Source: CAZOIA01 sp964579675
Lineage (GTDB): Bacteria; Planctomycetota; Phycisphaerae; UBA1845; PWPN01
Assembly (NCBI GenBank): GCA_964579675.1
Contig: CAZOIA010000009.1
Span: forward strand, 1-54,108
Reading direction: 5' to 3'
Length of the DNA: 54,108 nt
The position numbers were made by a program, and so were the translations under genes. Positions 33,491-41,407 of this stretch are shown here, piece after piece. Positions within the stretch are counted from its first letter, which is position 1; each line of letters begins with the position of its first letter. The notes under the pieces were generated by a model that worked only from the letters and a program-made list of their open reading frames with translations, had not been told where the DNA came from and made no database searches.

Positions 33491-35116
33491 TCACCGGACC
33501 CGTTCTCCGTGCCGGCGCGGGATTCGCCGCACGACGAACGCGTATAGCTCTCCTTCGTCGGCCACGGTGAACCGCAATCGGGCGACACCACCGGGCGCGA
33601 GCTGCCGAAGCGACTTGCCCTTGAAGGTGACCGCGTGGCGTAGCGAATCACCCGATAGGCTGGTTGCGCCCAGCGCCTTGCGGCCAACGTCCAGGACCTC
33701 CACGAAGATCGGGCCGATCCCGTTCACGAACAGATCCCGCCCCTCGAACGCCAGGGGCCGCGTGGTCAGCGTACCCCCGTCCACCGAAACGAATCCGTCG
33801 ATTCGCAGCCTCGCGCGGAAGATCCCGCCGCCGCTGACCCGGATGTCCCTGGGGTGATTCTTGCCGTAGGATGTGCAGCCATAGTAGTAAATCAACTCGT
33901 CGCCGATCCGCAACGGGCCCTGACTGAACTCGCTCATGTAACCGCCGTCGTTACGCCCGTGGTTTCCACCCTCCGGCCCGTTCGGGATGAAGACTTCCGG
34001 GACACCAGCGTCGTTCATGAGCCGGATCTTCTGCCAATGGAGTCCGTCGCGGCTCACGACGAGCTTGAGAAAAGCGCAACCCGCCGCGGAATAGGGGTAG
34101 TCGCCGCCGCCGTGCCAGACCTTCAGCCCACCCAGCCACAGTGACTCGTAACGCCACGCCGTGCTCGCATAATACTCGTCCCAGGGCATGTCGCCGTCCC
34201 TGTGGGCCGCGGGCGGCAACAGCGCGATCCGTGTAATACGAGTCGTGTCAAACGGCTGATCGATGCGATCGAGAAAGGCGTACGCTCGAGATCGCAAGGC
34301 ATTCCCCGGACCGACCTTCTCGGTCGTGAAGAACTTGAAGATCCCCAGAAAACGGCTCCGTACGGGATCGTGGTAGAAAAACGTCACGTCACCGGGGCCG
34401 TATACCACGCGCCCGCCCTGGTGGATTTCCCTGCAACTGGAGTCACCGGGCCCGGCGTAGCCGTTCACCACCATCCCGCCCCGCTCCCACTTCCTGCCGT
34501 CGGCCGAACGGATATAGTAGACGCCCTCGCACTCGTTTCCCCAGTTTCCAAAGTACGCCCAGCCCTTGTACGGGTGTCTCGCGTCTCCGGCGTCATAGTA
34601 AAACGAGTGCATGCCGCCGTAACCTTCGCGCCGGCCGGTGGCGGGGTTCGTCTGGTCGATCTCGAGAGGCCCGGGCGTATCGCGGTCGCTCGACCAGTGC
34701 AGGCCGTCGGCCGACGTGAAGCGGTAGATCGAAGTCGAGGGCCTGGCCTTTGCGAACATGACGTACCGTTCCAGACGCGGATCATAGACGATGGTCCCCT
34801 TGGCCATCAGGCTCGCTTCACTGGCCAGAGCAATGACCGGTGCGCTGCCGTCGTCATCTTTTCGGGGTTGACGGAGCGTGCGCTTCAAGCCGCTCTGAGC
34901 ATCAATCAGAAAGTCATCTATGAACAGTTGGGCGACACCTGCCTCGATTGGCACGGCCGCAGGGGCCGCGGCCAAAGTACCTGGAAGCCACAGATGAGCA
35001 GAGACGAAAAGGGACGACAGAAAAAGAAACCGCTCGTAAGCGGCGGCCGAATGCAGTTGGGTCAGCAGCACCGGTTCGCCACGCCCAAGTTTCGCCTCGA
35101 TGGCACTGAGTCTCAT
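33491..35116 (-). CDS. Secreted beta-propeller protein, GH32/GH43-like
   Basis: 541 residues from the ATG at 35116, chosen because GGAG stands six bases before it. The N-terminus (YERFLFLSSLFVSAHLWLPG) is a signal-like hydrophobic stretch. That stretch is built partly of a common repeat sequence (it reads like CATCTGTGGCTTCC on the other strand), so its exact sequence is unlikely to be conserved. The mature start GVAQLFIDDFLIDAQSGLKR matches the opening of the paralogue at 15092. Blade-like units include YVMFAKARPSTSIYRFTSAD, GVYYIRSADGRKWERGGMVV and LKLVVSRDGLHWQKIRLMND, with a C-terminal beta-sandwich (GGVARLRFTVADEGELYAFV). It is the first gene of a two-gene operon with the symporter. Confidence 0.82.
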   Translation of the reverse strand: MRLSAIEAKLGRGEPVLLTQLHSAAAYERFLFLSSLFVSAHLWLPGTLAAAPAAVPIEAGVAQLFIDDFLIDAQSGLKRTLRQPRKDDDGSAPVIALASEASLMAKGTIVYDPRLERYVMFAKARPSTSIYRFTSADGLHWSSDRDTPGPLEIDQTNPATGRREGYGGMHSFYYDAGDARHPYKGWAYFGNWGNECEGVYYIRSADGRKWERGGMVVNGYAGPGDSSCREIHQGGRVVYGPGDVTFFYHDPVRSRFLGIFKFFTTEKVGPGNALRSRAYAFLDRIDQPFDTTRITRIALLPPAAHRDGDMPWDEYYASTAWRYESLWLGGLKVWHGGGDYPYSAAGCAFLKLVVSRDGLHWQKIRLMNDAGVPEVFIPNGPEGGNHGRNDGGYMSEFSQGPLRIGDELIYYYGCTSYGKNHPRDIRVSGGGIFRARLRIDGFVSVDGGTLTTRPLAFEGRDLFVNGIGPIFVEVLDVGRKALGATSLSGDSLRHAVTFKGKSLRQLAPGGVARLRFTVADEGELYAFVVRRIPRRHGERVR

Positions 35117-35274
35117 TGCTGTCTCCATGCCGACTTCGGCGATTCTTGCCACGCGGTCGTTTGTGCATTTGCCCTTTCATCTGCAACGCGTTGATCGGCG
35201 GCGAAGGCGTGACAGGCAATGTCAGTCGCCAGAAAGCCCTGCCAGCGGCGTCGATCCAAGGCCGGTGCGCGCTG

Positions 35275-35303
35275 TTGACAGAAACCCCAGATTTCTGTAT
35301 ACT
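35275..35303 (+). promoter_or_regulatory. Near-consensus sigma-70 promoter with overlapping TGTATAC operator-like dyad
   Basis: TTGACA at 35275-35280, a 17-base spacer and TATACT at 35298-35303 make an almost perfect housekeeping promoter, 37 bases before the GntR start at 35340. The -10 is embedded in CTGTATACTGTAT, close to the palindromes bound by GntR/FCD regulators (TNGTNNNACNA type). Autoregulation of the GntR gene by binding across its own -10 is therefore likely (inference). Confidence 0.72.
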
Positions 35304-35339
35304 GTATTTCCGCGCTAGATTAACATAGGATAGAAACGC

Positions 35340-35999
35340 ATGTCAACCCAGCCCCCGGCGAATGGTTCGTTGCGTGAGCAGGCATACTGCCGCCTCCACC
35401 GACTCCTGATCCTCCAGCAGATATCCGAAGGGCAACGGTTGCGCGAATCGGAGTGGTCCAAACGGCTCGGGGTCAACCGCACTGCGCTGCGGGAAGCGTT
35501 CGCGCGCCTGGAAGCCGAGGGTTTCGTCGAGAGGGGCCCGAAGACCGGCTACTTCGTCCCCGATCTGACGAACCACGATATCCTCGAGGTGCTGGAAGTC
35601 CGCGCCATGCTGGAAGGGGGGGCGATCGAACGCCTCATCCAGATGGGTTTCAACACCCCTCCACGTCTCGGGTCGCTGCGCGAAGCGTGCGACCAACTGG
35701 AACGCCTCATTCGGGAGGATTACGTTCTCGGCGTGGCTGAGGCCGACCGACGTTTTCACGAAGCACTGATCGAGGCTGCGGGCAACCGGCGGTTGTCCAT
35801 GCTCTACCAGCGGGCTCCGCTGCCCATCATTCATCCCGAGATCATCAGCGGCGACCTTTGGGCGGCCCGGGTCAAGAAGACGCACGAGGAGCATCGGGCG
35901 ATCCTGGATGCGATTCTCGAAGGCGACGTTGACGGGGCGAAGGAGCTACTCCGGACCCATCTGAATGAGCGGGCCTTTATACCTCTTTACGCTGGCTGA
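35340..35999 (+). CDS. GntR family transcriptional regulator, FCD domain
   Basis: 219 residues. The ATG at 35340 has AGGA ten bases upstream and a consensus promoter. Residues 10-75 form the winged helix (LREQAYCRLHRLLILQQISE then LGVNRTALREAFARLEAEGF). The FCD ligand domain follows (about 80-210) with LTNHDILEVLEVRAMLEGGA, AEADRRFHEALIEAAGNRRL and THEEHRAILDAILEGDVDGA. The family senses carboxylic-acid or sugar-acid metabolites and represses nearby catabolic genes. It sits upstream of the sulfatase and glycosidase-like genes on the same strand and is divergent from the propeller/symporter operon, so either set could be its target. Confidence 0.93.
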   Translation: MSTQPPANGSLREQAYCRLHRLLILQQISEGQRLRESEWSKRLGVNRTALREAFARLEAEGFVERGPKTGYFVPDLTNHDILEVLEVRAMLEGGAIERLIQMGFNTPPRLGSLREACDQLERLIREDYVLGVAEADRRFHEALIEAAGNRRLSMLYQRAPLPIIHPEIISGDLWAARVKKTHEEHRAILDAILEGDVDGAKELLRTHLNERAFIPLYAG

Positions 36000-36087
36000 T
36001 CCTTGACAAATAACGCGGTTTCAGTTTCCCTGGCATCCGGAACGGGCTTGCGCGGGGCTTTGGGGAGTCGGTCTTCGGAGGTGGTCC

Positions 36088-37440
36088 GTGAGGTTGTTGG
36101 CGACGCTGCTGTGTGCCGCCTGCTCTGCTCCGGCTTGTGGCGCGACACGTCGGGCAAACATCCTGTTCATCATGGCCGACGACCTGGGGAAGGAGTGGTT
36201 GAGCTGCTACGGCAGCGAGGGGCACAAGACGCCCGAGTTGGACCGGCTGGCGGCAGACGGGATTCGATTCGACAACGTCTACTGTACGCCGCTCTGCACG
36301 CCGACTCGCCACATGCTGCTCACCGGCCGATACCCCTTCCGCACCGGATGGACCGTCCATCACGATACCCCACGTTGGGGTGGGCGGTACTTCGATTGGA
36401 ACCGGGAAGTCACCTTTGCCCGCGTCCTGAAGTCGGCCGGTTACGCGACCGCCATTGCCGGCAAGTGGCAGATCAACGACTTTCGCACGCATCCCAACGC
36501 TCTGCAGCGGCACGGGTTCGACGAACACTGCGTCTGGACCGGGTTCGAGACGGGCAATCCTCCGAGCGCAGAACGTTATCTCAACCCCTTTATCCAACAC
36601 AACGGCCAGCGCCGCACCCACGGGGATCGGTTCGGCCCGGACGTCTTCGTCGAGTTCCTGACCGACTTCATCACTCGTCACAAGGATGGGCCTTTCTGCG
36701 CGTACTACGCCATGGTCCTGACGCATACACCATTCACGAAAACCCCGCATGATCCGGACACGAAAGCCGAGGGAATGTCCCTCTTTCCCGGGATGGTGGA
36801 CTACGCTGATTACCTGGTGGGACGCCTGGTCAACAGTCTCGACGAGCTGGGGATTCGCCGCCAGACAATCGTGATCTTTACGGCAGATAACGGCACAGTG
36901 AAAGGAGTCGAGTGCCGGGCCCGCGGCCACACGGTCGGCGGGGGCAAGGGCACGTTGACCGAGCGCGGCATCTGCGTGCCCCTCATCGCGAATTGCCCGG
37001 GCATGATCCCGGCTGGGAAGACAACCGATGAGCTGGTGGACTTTACGGACGTACTCCCCACGCTGGCCGAGTTGGCCGGAGCAGAACTGCCCCGGGGTCT
37101 CGCGCTTGACGGCCGGTCGTTCACCTCTACCCTTCTCGGGAAATCGGATGACCGGCCTAGACGCGATTGGATCTTCTCTCAGCTCGGCAAGAACCGTGTG
37201 ATCCGAAGCAAGCGGTTCAAGCTCTACTCGGATGGCCGTTTCTACGACCTTGCCGCCGACCCGATGGAAGCGAAGGATCTCGCCAGGAGCCAGGTTCCCG
37301 AGGTCGTGGCCGCCCGCACCAGACTGACGGCGACCATGAAGTCGCTGCCCGCCGATGCGAAACTGCCCTGGCCGCCGCACAAGCCGGAATCGAAAGCGAA
37401 AACGGCGGGGAGGAATCACGCCCGGGCCAGGGGGAATTGA
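36088..37440 (+). CDS. Sulfatase (formylglycine-dependent), exported
   Basis: 450 residues from a GTG with GGAGG seven bases upstream. A short signal-like N-terminus (MRLLATLLCAACSAPACG) precedes NILFIMADDLGKEWLSCYGS, whose Asp pair (31-32) binds calcium. The catalytic Cys to be converted to formylglycine is Cys70 in CTPTR (general motif C-x-[PA]-x-R), with TGRYPFRTGW just after. FTADNGTVKGVE supplies further metal ligands, and the C-terminus has RSKRFKLYSDGRFYDLAADP, as in arylsulfatase-type enzymes. Such enzymes release sulfate from sulfated glycans outside the cell. Maturation requires an FGly-generating enzyme or anaerobic sulfatase maturase, not present here. It is 88 bases after the GntR stop. 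Confidence 0.93.
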   Translation: MRLLATLLCAACSAPACGATRRANILFIMADDLGKEWLSCYGSEGHKTPELDRLAADGIRFDNVYCTPLCTPTRHMLLTGRYPFRTGWTVHHDTPRWGGRYFDWNREVTFARVLKSAGYATAIAGKWQINDFRTHPNALQRHGFDEHCVWTGFETGNPPSAERYLNPFIQHNGQRRTHGDRFGPDVFVEFLTDFITRHKDGPFCAYYAMVLTHTPFTKTPHDPDTKAEGMSLFPGMVDYADYLVGRLVNSLDELGIRRQTIVIFTADNGTVKGVECRARGHTVGGGKGTLTERGICVPLIANCPGMIPAGKTTDELVDFTDVLPTLAELAGAELPRGLALDGRSFTSTLLGKSDDRPRRDWIFSQLGKNRVIRSKRFKLYSDGRFYDLAADPMEAKDLARSQVPEVVAARTRLTATMKSLPADAKLPWPPHKPESKAKTAGRNHARARGN

Positions 37441-37475
37441 CTTCGACGACCCCGAATCGCAAAGGACGAACGATC

Positions 37476-38447
37476 ATGACGCCAGGACAGAACCGATCGG
37501 TGAGCCAACGATGCTGGGGAATGCCGCCGAAGTTCGACCCCGAGAAGGGCACAACCGTGTTCGCACCCGACGGCAGGGGTTATGGACACTGGGTGGGCGG
37601 ACACAGCGTCATCTTCGACCCCGAAGAGGGGAAGTTCTATCTCTACTATCGGGTACGCCACCCCCTCGGCAAGGGACGGGGCGGCAAGTGCCGGGTCGCG
37701 GAATCCACCGACGGGCTCAAATTCACCGACATCTGGGAGGCGACCAAGGACCAGCTCGATGCCGAGTCGATCGAAGTCGGATCATTGATCAAGGATCCCG
37801 GCACCGGCAAGTGGCGCCTGTACATCAGCTACCAGGTAGTGGGCGGGCCCTGGCGCGTCGATCTGATCGAGGCCGACCACCCCCGCGAGTTCGACGCCTG
37901 GCACCACCGCACGGTCATGCAGCCGAACGAATACGGCGTGTCGTCCATCAAAGACCCGAGAGTCTACATCATAGGCGGGCTATACGTCGTCTTCGTGTGC
38001 ACGATTGCCCGGCGTGAGTTCCTGGAGGACGAATCCGGCTGGCACCACCCCGTGGGCAGTGACGCCACCGCCATCCTGACGAGCCCCGATGGCCTCTACT
38101 TCAAGGACTTCAAGTACGTGTTCGAGCCGGGCGGCGGCGCGCCGGGCGACTGGGGCCGGTTCCGCGCCCGAATCAACTCGCTCGTCTACCTCCCGCCCGT
38201 CTACGTCGGCTTCTTCGACGGCGGCACTACCATGTACGACCAGTATGAAGAGTGGTGCGGTATCGCCGTCAGCCATGACCTGGAGAACTGGAAGCGCGTC
38301 AGCACCACCGGGCCATGGGTCCGAAGCCCCTACGGTCCCATCCGATATGTGGACGCCTTGATCGTGGGAAATGAGATCCTGTACTACTACGAGTACACCC
38401 GCAAGGACGGCAGCCACGAGCTCCGGGGCAACAGAGTCCAACTCTGA
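37476..38447 (+). CDS. GH43/GH130-like beta-propeller protein (cytoplasmic)
   Basis: 323 residues, ATG at 37476 preceded by AAAGGACGA. No signal peptide. Propeller-like units include HSVIFDPEEGKFYLYYRVRH, KCRVAESTDGLKFTDIWEAT and SLIKDPGTGKWRLYISYQVV. VSSIKDPRVYIIGGLYVVFV, ATAILTSPDGLYFKDFKYVF and GIAVSHDLENWKRVSTTGPW make up the rest. The pattern resembles GH43, GH130 and related five-bladed enzymes, but the acid residues are not certain. It lies between the two sulfatase genes with short gaps (35 and 65 bases), so it probably belongs to one operon dealing with a sulfated oligosaccharide. A phosphorylase of GH130 type is an alternative (inference). Confidence 0.8.
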   Translation: MTPGQNRSVSQRCWGMPPKFDPEKGTTVFAPDGRGYGHWVGGHSVIFDPEEGKFYLYYRVRHPLGKGRGGKCRVAESTDGLKFTDIWEATKDQLDAESIEVGSLIKDPGTGKWRLYISYQVVGGPWRVDLIEADHPREFDAWHHRTVMQPNEYGVSSIKDPRVYIIGGLYVVFVCTIARREFLEDESGWHHPVGSDATAILTSPDGLYFKDFKYVFEPGGGAPGDWGRFRARINSLVYLPPVYVGFFDGGTTMYDQYEEWCGIAVSHDLENWKRVSTTGPWVRSPYGPIRYVDALIVGNEILYYYEYTRKDGSHELRGNRVQL

Positions 38448-38512
38448 CGGTTCATGACGACCGATCCTGCGTGACCCGCACAGCTCCTTCAAAGACGACA
38501 GGAGTCAAGCCA

Positions 38513-39880
38513 ATGAGAAGAAGGATCCTTGTATCGCTGATTGGCATCTTAGTATCGGGGAGCCTCGCCCGCGGGCGCAGCCCGAACGTCATCATCTTCT
38601 ACACGGACGACATGGGCAATGGTGACGTCGGCTGCTGCGGTGCCGAGGACATAGGAACGCCGAACATCGATGCGCTCGCCCGGTCGGGCGTGCGGTTGAC
38701 CAACTACTACTCAGCGGCCCCCATCTGCGCCCCCTCACGGGCTGCACTGCTCACGGGGCGGTATCCCACCCGCGCGGGGCTCTCCACGAAGCAGAACATC
38801 CCGTCGCAAATGGGCGTGCCCGGCATGTCCACCAACGAGATCACCGTGGCCGAGCTGGCCAAAACCCGGGGATATGCAACCGCGGTCTTCGGCAAGTGGC
38901 ACCTCGGCTCCACCCACGAGACGCAGCCCAACGCCCAGGGTTTCGATCTCTTCTTCGGGCATCATGCCAGTTGCATCGACTCCTATTCGCACATGTACTA
39001 CGCCAGCGAGCCCTACTATCATGACCTCTACCGCAACCGCGAGGAGGTCTGGGAAGACGGTCAGCACATGACCGATTTGATCACGCGAGAAGCGATCCGC
39101 TTCATCGAGGCACATCGCGACCGCCCGTTCCTCATCTACGTCTCCTACAACACGCCACATTATCCCATGGTCTCGCCGGGGCGGTTCGTCAAGATGTACG
39201 CGCACCTGCCGCCTTTGCGACGCTACCACGCCGCCCTTGTCGCGGGCATTGACGAGTCAGTCGGGAAGATCGTGGCGAAGATCGGTCAATCCAACCTGAC
39301 TGACGACACGCTGGTGTCCCTCTCTAGCGACAACGGCGCCGCCGACAAGTCGCAACGCGGCGAGGGGGGCGGCAGCAACGCGCCGTTCCGGGAGTACAAG
39401 CGCAGCCTGTTCGACGGCGGGATTCACACGCCGGCCATCGTCAGTTGGCCCGGAACCATCCCGGAGAATGAAACCCGCGGTCAGCTCGCCATCGCGATGG
39501 ACGTCTTTGCCACCGTCGCTGACGTTACCGGCGCCGGGCTGCCGGCAGATCGGGTCATCGACGGCCGCAGTTGGATGCCCCTGCTCAAGGATGCCGACGC
39601 ACCAGGACACGAGACGTTGTTCTTCGAGTGGGACGAGCAGCACGCCGTTCGGCACGGTAAATGGAAGGTCGTCCGGAACGGGTTGATCGACCAGAATGCC
39701 AAAGGCCGGCACAATCGGGCCACCGGCGGCGACTACGTCTTCCTGTCCGACATGGGGGCAGATCACGGCGAGAAGAGCAACCTGCGGCAGCGGCATCCCG
39801 AGATCGCCGACAAGCTGCTGAAAATGCACGACGGGTGGCGGGCATCCATCGCTGCAGACCGAACGCCGCAGGCGCGGTGA
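38513..39880 (+). CDS. Sulfatase (formylglycine-dependent), exported
   Basis: 455 residues from the ATG at 38513, with AGGAG eight bases upstream. A signal-like start (ILVSLIGILVSGSLARGRS) is followed by NVIIFYTDDMGNGDVGCCGA with metal-binding Asp32-Asp33. The classical type-I motif CAPSR has its Cys at residue 72. KWHLG (in AVFGKWHLGSTHETQPNAQG) and LSSDNGAADKSQRGEGGG are further signatures. The C-terminus reads HAVRHGKWKVVRNGLIDQNA. It belongs to the arylsulfatase A-like branch rather than the branch of the first sulfatase in this operon, so the two probably cut different sulfate esters (inference). Last gene of the GntR-led cluster. Confidence 0.95.
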   Translation: MRRRILVSLIGILVSGSLARGRSPNVIIFYTDDMGNGDVGCCGAEDIGTPNIDALARSGVRLTNYYSAAPICAPSRAALLTGRYPTRAGLSTKQNIPSQMGVPGMSTNEITVAELAKTRGYATAVFGKWHLGSTHETQPNAQGFDLFFGHHASCIDSYSHMYYASEPYYHDLYRNREEVWEDGQHMTDLITREAIRFIEAHRDRPFLIYVSYNTPHYPMVSPGRFVKMYAHLPPLRRYHAALVAGIDESVGKIVAKIGQSNLTDDTLVSLSSDNGAADKSQRGEGGGSNAPFREYKRSLFDGGIHTPAIVSWPGTIPENETRGQLAIAMDVFATVADVTGAGLPADRVIDGRSWMPLLKDADAPGHETLFFEWDEQHAVRHGKWKVVRNGLIDQNAKGRHNRATGGDYVFLSDMGADHGEKSNLRQRHPEIADKLLKMHDGWRASIAADRTPQAR

Positions 39881-40280
39881 AGGAAACCTGCGGCCCCCCT
39901 CCGGCGAGAGTTGCCTCTCCGCGGGCACGACATGCAGTGCGTCCTGAAACCCATCGTGGGACCGGCATCCTGCCGGTCAACTGACGGCGGGTGAGCAGAA
40001 CGTGAAGCTGGCGATGGGTGCTGGCCCGCCCGGTCCCGAGCCTTGATCGCGGCGCATCACCACGGGTCTTCTTCGCGGACTTGCGCTTCGCAGACCCGTG
40101 CCACCCAGGTCCGGGGCACCCGGCCGCTCAAAAACGGCACCATGCGATTGGCAAAACGACACCAAACCCGGCAGTAGCGCCAAGGCCGATGTGCGGTACG
40201 GTTGGCATCAAGAGGGATGAAAACGACACCCGGGGTGATAAGGGACACTCGCCCGTAAGTCCTTATCCTGTCGGCACGGT
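39881..40280. repeat. Repeat-rich intergenic region with palindrome ACCGGCATCCTGCCGGT
   Basis: Seven-base arms ACCGGCA and TGCCGGT at 39961-39977 surround TCC. Read on the minus strand this gives TGRMPVPRW, which I recognise from spurious planctomycete proteins and take as a dispersed palindromic family. Further on, two related pieces carry AAAACGACACC (about 40155 and 40219). No gene is supported in this stretch, despite several short open frames. Confidence 0.55.
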
Positions 40281-40330
40281 TGGCAACGAGCGGGTACCTG
40301 CTGGCAACGAGATGGTACCTGTTGGCAATG
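40281..40330. repeat. 21-bp tandem repeat abutting tRNA-Leu
   Basis: TGGCAACGAGCGGGTACCTGC (40281-40301), a second copy with three or four changes (40302-40322) and a partial third (40323-40330) run straight into the 3' end of the tRNA-Leu gene, which lies on the minus strand. The repeats are therefore immediately downstream of the tRNA. Function is unknown. Confidence 0.75.
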
Positions 40331-40415
40331 CGGATGAGAGGACTCGAACCTCCACGGGGAGTTATTCCCCACTAGGACCTGAACCTAGCGCGTCTGCCAA
40401 TTCCGCCACATCCGC
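40329..40415 (-). tRNA. tRNA-Leu (anticodon CAG)
   Basis: The minus strand folds as a class II tRNA. The acceptor stem is GCGGATG with CATCCGC and A as discriminator base. A D arm is present. The anticodon stem is CTAGG/CCTAG with loop TTCAGGT (anticodon CAG). A long variable arm (GGGGAATAACTCCCC) and a T arm with GGTTCGAGTCC complete it. Length is 87 bases with the discriminator, and CCA is not encoded. It reads CUG codons, one of the most used leucine codons in this GC-rich DNA. Confidence 0.96.
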
Positions 40416-40515
40416 TCCGGACGGCTCCGACCTGTCCATTTAACGCCAGCGGCTGAGAACTGTCAATAACCATCCCCCGGACCCGGCCCGGAGGTCGATG
40501 CGCCGCTGAAACCGT

Positions 40516-41097
40516 TCATCTTCTCTGCCTGTAGAGCGAGGGGTCCACGACCTTCAGCATCGCCTGGGTGTCAAGGTGGCCGCCCAGAAACTCGTTCACC
40601 GCCTGGACGGAAGATACGGGGTCCTGGATCGCCTCGTTGTAGTTGACGCGGAGCACCTGGAAGCCCGGCTGATCTTCAAGCCACTTGTCGAGCTTGAGCA
40701 ATTGTATGCGGAAGGCCCTGATGAGCTGCTCGGCGGTCAGATCGCTGGGCGGCTTGTCCTGCCGTTGAAGCATCAGGTCCTGGGAGGCCACCACCTCCTC
40801 CAACTTGCGCCTCATGAAGACCACGCGGTAGTCGCGGTCGAGAGGAAGGTCATAAAGCAGTACGTGGACCGTCTTGACCACCTTCCCGGGGGCACCCTCG
40901 AGCCAGGTGGCATCCTTCCTGGTCCGCTTGACAGCCTCGAACTCGTAATAGCCAAGAGGATTGTCTTCATCAGCCCGCCGGACGTTGTCGGCCAGAGCAG
41001 GGATCCCGCCTGCCTCGATCATCCGCATCATCATTGAGGTTCCCGAGCGGGGCAGGCCCGCAACGATGGTGATGAACTGGTTCTTGGCAGCGGTCAT
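40516..41097 (-). CDS. Sulfotransferase family protein
   Basis: 193 residues from the ATG at 41097 (MTAAKNQFITIVAGLPRSGT); the longer frame has no family similarity. The 5'-phosphosulfate loop is GLPRSGTSMMMRMIEAGGIP near residues 14-33. A second PAPS contact would be VVFMRRKLEEVVASQDLMLQ, and the C-terminus has NEAIQDPVSSVQAVNEFLGG. At under 200 residues it is short for the family (usually 250-330), so it may be a minimal type, of the sort seen with surface polysaccharide genes. It uses PAPS to sulfate a sugar, lipid or peptide; the acceptor is unknown. It is divergent from the polysaccharide deacetylase gene, and tRNA-Leu lies downstream. Confidence 0.85.
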   Translation of the reverse strand: MTAAKNQFITIVAGLPRSGTSMMMRMIEAGGIPALADNVRRADEDNPLGYYEFEAVKRTRKDATWLEGAPGKVVKTVHVLLYDLPLDRDYRVVFMRRKLEEVVASQDLMLQRQDKPPSDLTAEQLIRAFRIQLLKLDKWLEDQPGFQVLRVNYNEAIQDPVSSVQAVNEFLGGHLDTQAMLKVVDPSLYRQRR

Positions 41098-41407
41098 GGT
41101 GTCTCTCAATCTGCAGGCACGGGGAAACGCGTTGAGTGCCCCAGCGTCACCCATGGCATTTTCCGCTCCGGTGTCCAACCGGAGGATCCTAACCGATAGT
41201 ACCCAAGCCGGGAAGTCCCGCAGCCCGCGGGCTGGCCCGTGCCGGCCTGCACGCTTTCGCGGAAAGCGCGTCTGAGTCGATATTATCGGTGGACAGGGCG
41301 CCGACCTCCTGGGAGGAGGCCCTCTTTTCCGTCCGAGAACACAAGTTGCGCAGGTTTCTTTCCGATTCAATCGAGGTTGCGTGTTCGATCAGGTCCGGGA
41401 AAAACGC
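41098..41407. other. Divergent intergenic region with palindromes
   Basis: Must contain promoters for the sulfotransferase and deacetylase genes. A perfect hairpin, CGCTTTC / GAAAGCG with loop GCG, lies at 41252-41268, and GCCCGCGGGC sits before it. No gene or clear promoter pair is supported. Confidence 0.4.

Noticed and set aside
32356..33570. 404-residue open frame opposite the symporter
   Set aside because: Rich in Arg, Asp, Gly and Pro, typical of frames antisense to membrane proteins; the symporter is clearly the gene.
35977..37419. 480-residue open frame opposite the first sulfatase
   Set aside because: Antisense to CTPTR-containing sulfatase; low-complexity sequence and no start site.
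40281..40330. Tandem units as a CRISPR or attachment site
   Set aside because: Only two and a half 21-base units without spacers, and no integrase or Cas gene is present.
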